Of a stretch of DNA of 54,309 nucleotides, positions 49,745-54,309 are shown piece after piece. The notes below the pieces were generated by a model. That model saw only the letters and a program-made list of their open reading frames with translations, did no database searches and had not been told where the DNA came from. Position numbers and translations under genes: made by a program. The stretch's first letter is position 1; each line of letters starts with the position of its first letter. Source of the stretch: Paratractidigestivibacter sp003150175 (GTDB taxonomy: Bacteria; Actinomycetota; Coriobacteriia; Coriobacteriales; Atopobiaceae); assembly GCF_964283195.1 (NCBI RefSeq), contig NZ_CAXYLH010000012.1. One strand, written 5' to 3'.

Positions 49745-50329
49745 ATGGCACTAGATCACCGGCAAGCGGCCCAAGAGATCCTCGACGCCGTCGGCGGCGC
49801 GGGGAACGTCGTCTCGGCAGCGCACTGCGCGACGCGCCTGCGCCTCGTCATCGCCGACGACTCGAAGGTCGACCAGGCCAAGGTCGACGCGGCAGTCGGG
49901 GCAAAGGGCAACTTCAAGGCGTCCGGCCTGCTCCTGGGCATCATGAGCACCATCAGCTTCATGAACACGAACGGCATCATCGCCGTCGACACGAGCTCCA
50001 CGCTCTATGTGATCGCCGACCTCGTCTCCGGCACCGCATTCACGTTCCTGCAGATCCTCATCGGCTACTCCGCGGCCAAGGTCTTCGGCGCCAACCTGCG
50101 CTTCTTCAAGCCCTTCATCGCCGGCTGCATCGGCGGCGGCGTGGGCGCCTGGATCTGCGCGATAACGCACCTGGCCGCCTCCGGCACCGGCGTCACCGGC
50201 ATCTTCGGCATCCTGCTGTGCCTCTCGCAGCCCGTGCAGTACGTGGTCATGTTCGCCGCCACCGCCGCCGTCGCCTTCGCCTTCGCCGTCTCGTTCATCC
50301 TTTACAAGGACCCCGAGCCCGAAGCGTAA
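49745..50329 (+). pseudogene. Sucrose-type PTS EIIBC remnant with two in-frame deletions
   Basis: 194 residues are left of a protein normally ~450 or more. The EIIB start is intact, including the phosphorylated Cys28 in AAHCATRLRLV. After NFKASG it jumps into EIIC at LLLGIMSTISFMNTNG, so the EIIB end, linker and first EIIC helix are gone. After SAAKVFGAN it jumps to RFFKPFIAGCIGGGVGAW near the EIIC C-terminus, removing about half of EIIC and its sugar site. Both junctions keep frame. Transport is very unlikely. AAAGAAGGAAACC gives a ribosome site, and the two operators lie upstream. Confidence 0.8.
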
Positions 50330-50407
50330 AGGCGCCCCGCGCATACCTCCCCGGCGGGCAAAGGGGCCGGCTCCTTTTGCCCGCTTTTCCAGAAAGGACG
50401 AGAAGAC

Positions 50408-51797
50408 ATGACCGAAGACCGATGGAAACTGGGTTTCCACCTGATGTCACCCTCGGGCTGGCTCAACGACTCCAACGGGCTCGTGCAGTTCCGCGGCGTC
50501 TATCACGTGTTCCATCAGTAGAGCCCCACCTGGCCCGAGCCCCACGCCCCCCGCGGGTGGGGACACTACACCAGCCGCGACCTCGTCCACTGGGAGCACC
50601 ACGGCATGGTGATCGCCCAGGACAGCGCCGACGACGCAAACGGCGCCTACTCGGGCGGAGCCGTGGTGGTGCCCGGGGCCGCCTCGGACGGCGGCGACCT
50701 GCTGCGCCTGTACTACACCGGCAACGTCAAGGAGCCCGGCGAGCACGACTTCGTCTACGAGGGGCGCGGTGCGAACGAGATCCTCGTGGAAAGCGAGGAC
50801 GACATGACGATGGGCCCCAAGCGCACCCTGCTGCGCAACGCGGACTATCCGGAGTGGTGTAGCTGTCATGTGCGCGACCCGAAGATCTGGGTCGAGGAAG
50901 GCGCCTACCACATGCTGCTCGGCGCCCGCACGATGGACGACTGCGGGAAAATGCTCGTCTACCGCAGCGACGACGGTCTCGCGTGGTCGCTCGAGGGCGT
51001 CGTCGAGAGCAAGGACCCCTTAGGGTACATGTGAGAATGCCCCGACCGCATCGTCCTCGACGGGCACGAGTACGTCTCGCTCTGCCCCCCAGGGCGTGGG
51101 CGATAAGCCCTGGTCGGACGGCATCGGAGACCTCTGCGGCTACATCCCCGTGCCCGAGGGCAAGCGCGTGGCGGACTCCCCCGTCCTCGACGCCGGCGCG
51201 TTCGCGCGCTGGGACAACGGCTTCGAGTTCTACGCGCCGCAGAGCTTCGTCGACGACGCGGGGCGCACCATCCTCATCGGGTGGATGGGCATGCCCGAGG
51301 CCTGGTTCTGCGGCCAGCCGGAGGAGCTGGGCTGGATCCACTGCCTGACCGTCCCCCGCGTGCTCATGCGCTGCGCGGACGGGCGCGTCGCCCAGGCACC
51401 GGTGGCGGAGCTCGAGCAGCTGCGCGGCGAGGCGATCGCGCTGAGACAAGGCGCGGCGACGCTCGGCGAGCACCGGGCAGACCTCGTGGTCGACGGCATA
51501 GAGGGGACGCTCGACGGGGCGCTCGAGGCGCGCGCAGGCAGCCATGGCTGCAAGATCGCCTTCGTGGGCGATGCCTCGGGCAAGAAGGGCGCCGGCTGCG
51601 GCCGCGCGAGCCGCAGCATTGAGCTGGAGCCCGTGCATGACCTGCGCGTCCTCGTGGACAGCTCCGCCGTCGAGGTCTACGCGAACGGCGGCCGCATGGT
51701 CTTCTCGACCCGCTGGTTCCCCACCGACCCGCAGCTCAGCGTGCGCGTGAGCGGAAACGCCCAGGACATCAGGCTCTACCCGATGGGCCGCGAGTAA
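50408..51797 (+). pseudogene. scrB: Broken GH32 sucrose-6-phosphate hydrolase
   Basis: The reading frames together give a full GH32 beta-fructosidase, normally cleaving sucrose-6-phosphate after PTS uptake. The nucleophile region reads WLNDSNG (Pro to Ser in WLNDPNG). The HVRDPKIW (RDP) and ECPD motifs are present, and the C-terminal beta-sandwich runs to LYPMGRE. Three lesions break it: TAG at 50519-50521 where Tyr is expected (VFHQ-stop-SP); TGA at 51032-51034 where Trp is expected before ECPD; and a one-base expansion of the C-tract at 51085-51090, after which the frame must change to continue at GVGDKPWSDG. It follows the EIIBC remnant. Confidence 0.9.
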
Positions 51798-51824
51798 GAC
51801 GTTCCCGAGAGGGGCGGGCGCCCG

Positions 51825-53822
51825 TCAGAAGGCGCCGCCGCCCCCTCCTCCGCCGAAGCCGCCACCGCCGCCGCTGGAGAAGCCGCCTCCTCCGCCGCTG
51901 CCCGAGCTCGAGGACGACGCCGCGAGGGCGGCCGCGGAGACCTGATGCGCCTCTGCCACGCTGCCCGTGAAAGCTGCGGCAGGCGCACGGCCGTCGATCC
52001 CGTAGCCGCGATAGCACCAGCCGTAGCACGGCGCGAAGTACGGATCCTCGATGACCTGGGGGCAGGCGACCTTGAGCTGGTCGATGACCTCGTCGGCCAC
52101 ATCGAGCACCACGGCCATGACGAGCAGGCGGTTCCACAGCACGACGTCGGCGGGCACCGCCTCCGAAAGGTGCGTGAACTCCTTGAGCCAACGCCGGAGT
52201 GCCTCGAGCTGGGCCAGGGTCTCGATGCCCTCGCGGTTGAGCTCGCGCATGGTCGCGGCGCACACGACCGCGGCGATGCCCGCAGCCAGCAGAAGCGCCG
52301 GAAGCCCAATTCCAATGCCGAGCGGCGACTCGAAGACGCACACCTCAAGGACAAACGACCCGATGGCAAGCATGACGTCGAATACGCCGAGCACGGCGAG
52401 GGCCACCATGCCCTTGCGCTCGATCGCCTCGTCTTGGAACCTCTCGATATAGCGCCCCTCGACAACGCTTGCCCAGGCATTCCAAGCGTCGCTATAGGCT
52501 TCCGGCTCCTTCTTTGCCGTCCGCTCGACGCTGGACAGGTAGAGCTTCGAGCCCACCTCGTTGCGGGCCTTGACCACCTTGCCGAAGATGAAGGTGCAGG
52601 CGGCGGCGTCGACCGCGCGCGCCCAAGTGGCGTTGTCGCTCATGACGGCGCCCTCGGGAGCGGTTCCCATGCCCTTGACCTTGGTAAGAAGGAAATCGTC
52701 CTTCTCTTTCTGCCTCCAGCCGCTCCCGACCTTCCTGCGCACCTTGTCCAGGCGCACCACGCCTTGATCGGTCAGACGCATGAGGGTCGCGGTGAGCTCC
52801 TTGGGCTCCGCCTTGCCGCCGTTTGCGAGGGCGCCGAGAACCGCGGGGTGGTCGTCGGTCGGCACGTCGCGGAAGTACTTGTCCTGGAACTGGGGCCTCA
52901 CGTCCTGGGCGTAACGCCGGCGGACGAACACCGTGTAAACCACGGTAACCACAGCCAGGGCACCGGTTGCCCCGGCGATTCCCCAAACAAGCAGGCGGGC
53001 TCGGGCACGGCGGGCGTTGGCTTTATCAGCCCATGTCTGCTCCTCGCTGAGGATGGTCTCGAGCTCGGAGCCGGACGTCGCCTCGCAGCCGGCGATCCAC
53101 TCCCTCGGAAACGTCACGCGCATCTCGGCGAACTCCTCGGTGCCCACGCCGGGAACCGTGAACACCACGTCGTCGCCGTTGAAGGCCACGTCCGCGTCCA
53201 GGGGGCCGTGGCCCCAAGCGCGCACGTTGGCGACGGGCTTGACCGACTCGCCCGCCGGAACAGGAAGGTGCAGGTTGCAGATCACGTTCTGGGACTCGAC
53301 GTCCCATCCGTCCGAGACGAACTTCCAGTAGAGCTCTCCCGTGTCGTCCCAACGGGTAGCGATGCCCGTGGCACGGTACGCGATGGTGAAGGTGGCGCGC
53401 TCGTCCTCATGGGCGGAATAGATCTTGAGCCGAAGGACGTCTCCGCGGTCGCTGATCTCGTAGGTCCCGTCGACGCCGCCGTAGCCCTCGGTGAACGCCT
53501 GGAGGTCGCCCGCGTCGCCCTCCCCCGCCGCCAGGACGGTGAGCTCGACATCGCGACCGTTGCTGGGGTTCTCGCCCTTCGGGATGTCCCAGTACACCCC
53601 ATGGAAATCGCCGTCGAAGTCGAAGGTGCGGGACTCGGCCACGGTGAGGACCCCATCGGAGTCGAGGGTCGCGTCGATGTTCACCCGCGTAATCGAATAT
53701 TCGTCGGCGAGCGCCGCGGCAGGCGCCGCGACGAGCGCGAGGACAAGGGCGAAAAACGCCGCGACGGCGATCCAAGACGTCGACGAGGCCGCGCGGGCAC
53801 GGAGGCGGAAGCGAAGGTCCAT
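51825..53822 (-). CDS. DUF2207 predicted membrane protein
   Basis: A 665-residue membrane protein of the DUF2207 family, widespread in Actinobacteria and of unknown function. There is a signal peptide (AFFALVLALVAAPAAALA), then an extracellular beta-rich domain (~45-285: ITRVNIDATLDSDGVLTVAESRTFDFDGDFHGVYWDIP). A transmembrane helix (LLVWGIAGATGALAVVTVVYTVFV), a cytoplasmic region, two more helices (~500-550) and a Ser/Gly-rich C-terminus ending in Gly runs and GGAF complete it. ATG 53822 has GGAG seven bases ahead. It starts 83 bases after the FHA gene on the same strand. Confidence 0.88.
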   Translation of the reverse strand: MDLRFRLRARAASSTSWIAVAAFFALVLALVAAPAAALADEYSITRVNIDATLDSDGVLTVAESRTFDFDGDFHGVYWDIPKGENPSNGRDVELTVLAAGEGDAGDLQAFTEGYGGVDGTYEISDRGDVLRLKIYSAHEDERATFTIAYRATGIATRWDDTGELYWKFVSDGWDVESQNVICNLHLPVPAGESVKPVANVRAWGHGPLDADVAFNGDDVVFTVPGVGTEEFAEMRVTFPREWIAGCEATSGSELETILSEEQTWADKANARRARARLLVWGIAGATGALAVVTVVYTVFVRRRYAQDVRPQFQDKYFRDVPTDDHPAVLGALANGGKAEPKELTATLMRLTDQGVVRLDKVRRKVGSGWRQKEKDDFLLTKVKGMGTAPEGAVMSDNATWARAVDAAACTFIFGKVVKARNEVGSKLYLSSVERTAKKEPEAYSDAWNAWASVVEGRYIERFQDEAIERKGMVALAVLGVFDVMLAIGSFVLEVCVFESPLGIGIGLPALLLAAGIAAVVCAATMRELNREGIETLAQLEALRRWLKEFTHLSEAVPADVVLWNRLLVMAVVLDVADEVIDQLKVACPQVIEDPYFAPCYGWCYRGYGIDGRAPAAAFTGSVAEAHQVSAAALAASSSSSGSGGGGGFSSGGGGGFGGGGGGGAF

Positions 53823-53905
53823 GGGCTTCTCCATCTGCGGTGAGCTGGCAAGAAACGCGCAGATAGAGCATACCAGAGTTGATCGAGCGCCCCGCCGCGC
53901 CGCCG

Positions 53906-54309
53906 TCAACGCGAGGCGCGGTCGCTCATGGCGAGGACAGCATCCCCCAGGCGCAGCTCCTCGCCCCAGGGGACCAGGGCGGACGACTCGATCGCGCGGC
54001 CCCTGAGCTTGGCGGGGTTCGTCGACCCGAGGTCTATGGCCTCGATGCCGCCCGGTGCGAGGCGCAGGCGAAGGTGTCGCCGCGAGACCGATTTGTCGTG
54101 CAGGACGACCTGGTTGCCCGAACCGCGCCCCACGAAGAGCCCCTCCTCCCCGATCGCGACGAAGACGTCGGCGGAGTCCGTGCGCACCCAGACCCCCGGG
54201 GACCCGGCGGTAGAGTCCCCGTCGTCGAGCACGGAGGTGAGCTCGTCGTCGCAGCGGCGGGCGGGGCGGGAGGCTGGGGCTGCCGCGTGGGCCGAGGAGG
54301 GCTCCGGGG
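53906..54309 (-). CDS. FHA-domain protein, N-terminus beyond the window
   Basis: A forkhead-associated phosphothreonine-binding domain occupies the C-terminal ~90 residues: GLFVGRGSGNQVVLHDKSVSRRHLRLRL, with the Arg and Ser-Arg-x-His phosphopeptide contacts. The usual STNGT turn reads STNPA, so one loop is altered. The frame stays open to the window edge through a Pro/Ala/Ser-rich stretch, so the 5' end is missing; a GTG at 54232 is a possible but less likely start. Just before the domain, DDELTSVLDD places a Thr in a context resembling the kinase sites of GarA-type FHA proteins. A partner of a Ser/Thr kinase is plausible. Confidence 0.82.
   Translation of the reverse strand, partial: PEPSSAHAAAPASRPARRCDDELTSVLDDGDSTAGSPGVWVRTDSADVFVAIGEEGLFVGRGSGNQVVLHDKSVSRRHLRLRLAPGGIEAIDLGSTNPAKLRGRAIESSALVPWGEELRLGDAVLAMSDRASR

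Noticed and set aside
50519..51034. TAG and TGA in the GH32 gene as pyrrolysine/selenocysteine recoding
   Set aside because: The family has Tyr and Trp at these positions, no SECIS-like or pylT context is visible, and a separate frameshift also breaks the gene.
1..54309. tRNA, rRNA, CRISPR arrays, prophage or plasmid replication genes
   Set aside because: I looked in the intergenic spaces and saw no cloverleaf with CCA end, no regularly spaced direct repeats with unique spacers, and no integrase, transposase or Rep protein.

Overview
The window is a GC-rich bacterial chromosome segment that looks like a Coriobacteriia (Actinobacteria; Collinsella/Olsenella/Enorma type). This is inferred from the very high GC, the arrangement efp-asp23-nusB and alaS-ruvX-mltG-yqeG-aroK, the complete mannose-family PTS in an actinobacterium, and a SigB/SigF-type sigma factor with a small RsbW-like partner. 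I cannot name the species. Most genes lie on the minus strand in tightly packed operons with 1, 4, 14 or 17 base stop/start overlaps. I found no tRNA, rRNA, CRISPR array, phage or insertion-sequence transposase.

Layout. 1-3058: an intergenic repeat cluster, then PEP carboxylase (ppc). 3346-5937: a polysaccharide flippase, a CrcB fluoride channel and a flavodoxin-fold oxidoreductase. 6046-8741: tlyA, xseB, nusB, an Asp23 protein and efp. 8815-12036: the mannose-type PTS operon manX-manY-manZ with its DUF956 companion. 12337-20089: an Xaa-Pro peptidase, a catalytically dead AroB-like protein coupled to shikimate kinase, yqeG, mltG, ruvX and alaS. 20203-23432: an AI-2E transporter, stress sigma factor, anti-sigma-like protein and DUF948 protein. 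23587-29578: rarA, a dGTPase, an ATP-grasp-like protein, an SGNH esterase and a Cof-type HAD phosphatase. 29641-30121: a MITE-like element. 30122-33812: a calcineurin-type phosphatase, a zinc phospholipase C family protein, an MFS transporter and an XRE regulator.

33892-40321 is the most distinctive block. It is a four-gene operon of PP2C phosphatase, membrane Ser/Thr kinase with a non-PASTA extracellular half, a small membrane protein, and a 1,123-residue cell-surface protein of about eight Ig-like modules. Its upstream region carries three tandem 11-bp boxes (consensus CTTACSGGTAT). The same three-box array occurs inside the MITE-like element 10 kb away. An FHA protein at the right edge (53906 to the window end) could be a phospho-reader for such a kinase.

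40631-45305 is the arginine operon argCJBD with an ArgR-like palindrome ahead of it. 45471-48316 holds a DJ-1/PfpI protein, a lone fructose-type EIIA, a DEDDh exonuclease and a nitroreductase. 48543-51797 is a decaying sucrose locus: an intact LacI repressor and two good operators, an EIIBC gene with two in-frame internal deletions, and a GH32 hydrolase gene broken by a TAG, a TGA and a +1 slip in a C-tract. The window ends with a DUF2207 membrane protein and the partial FHA gene.

All calls are from reading sequence and translations by eye; no database search was run.
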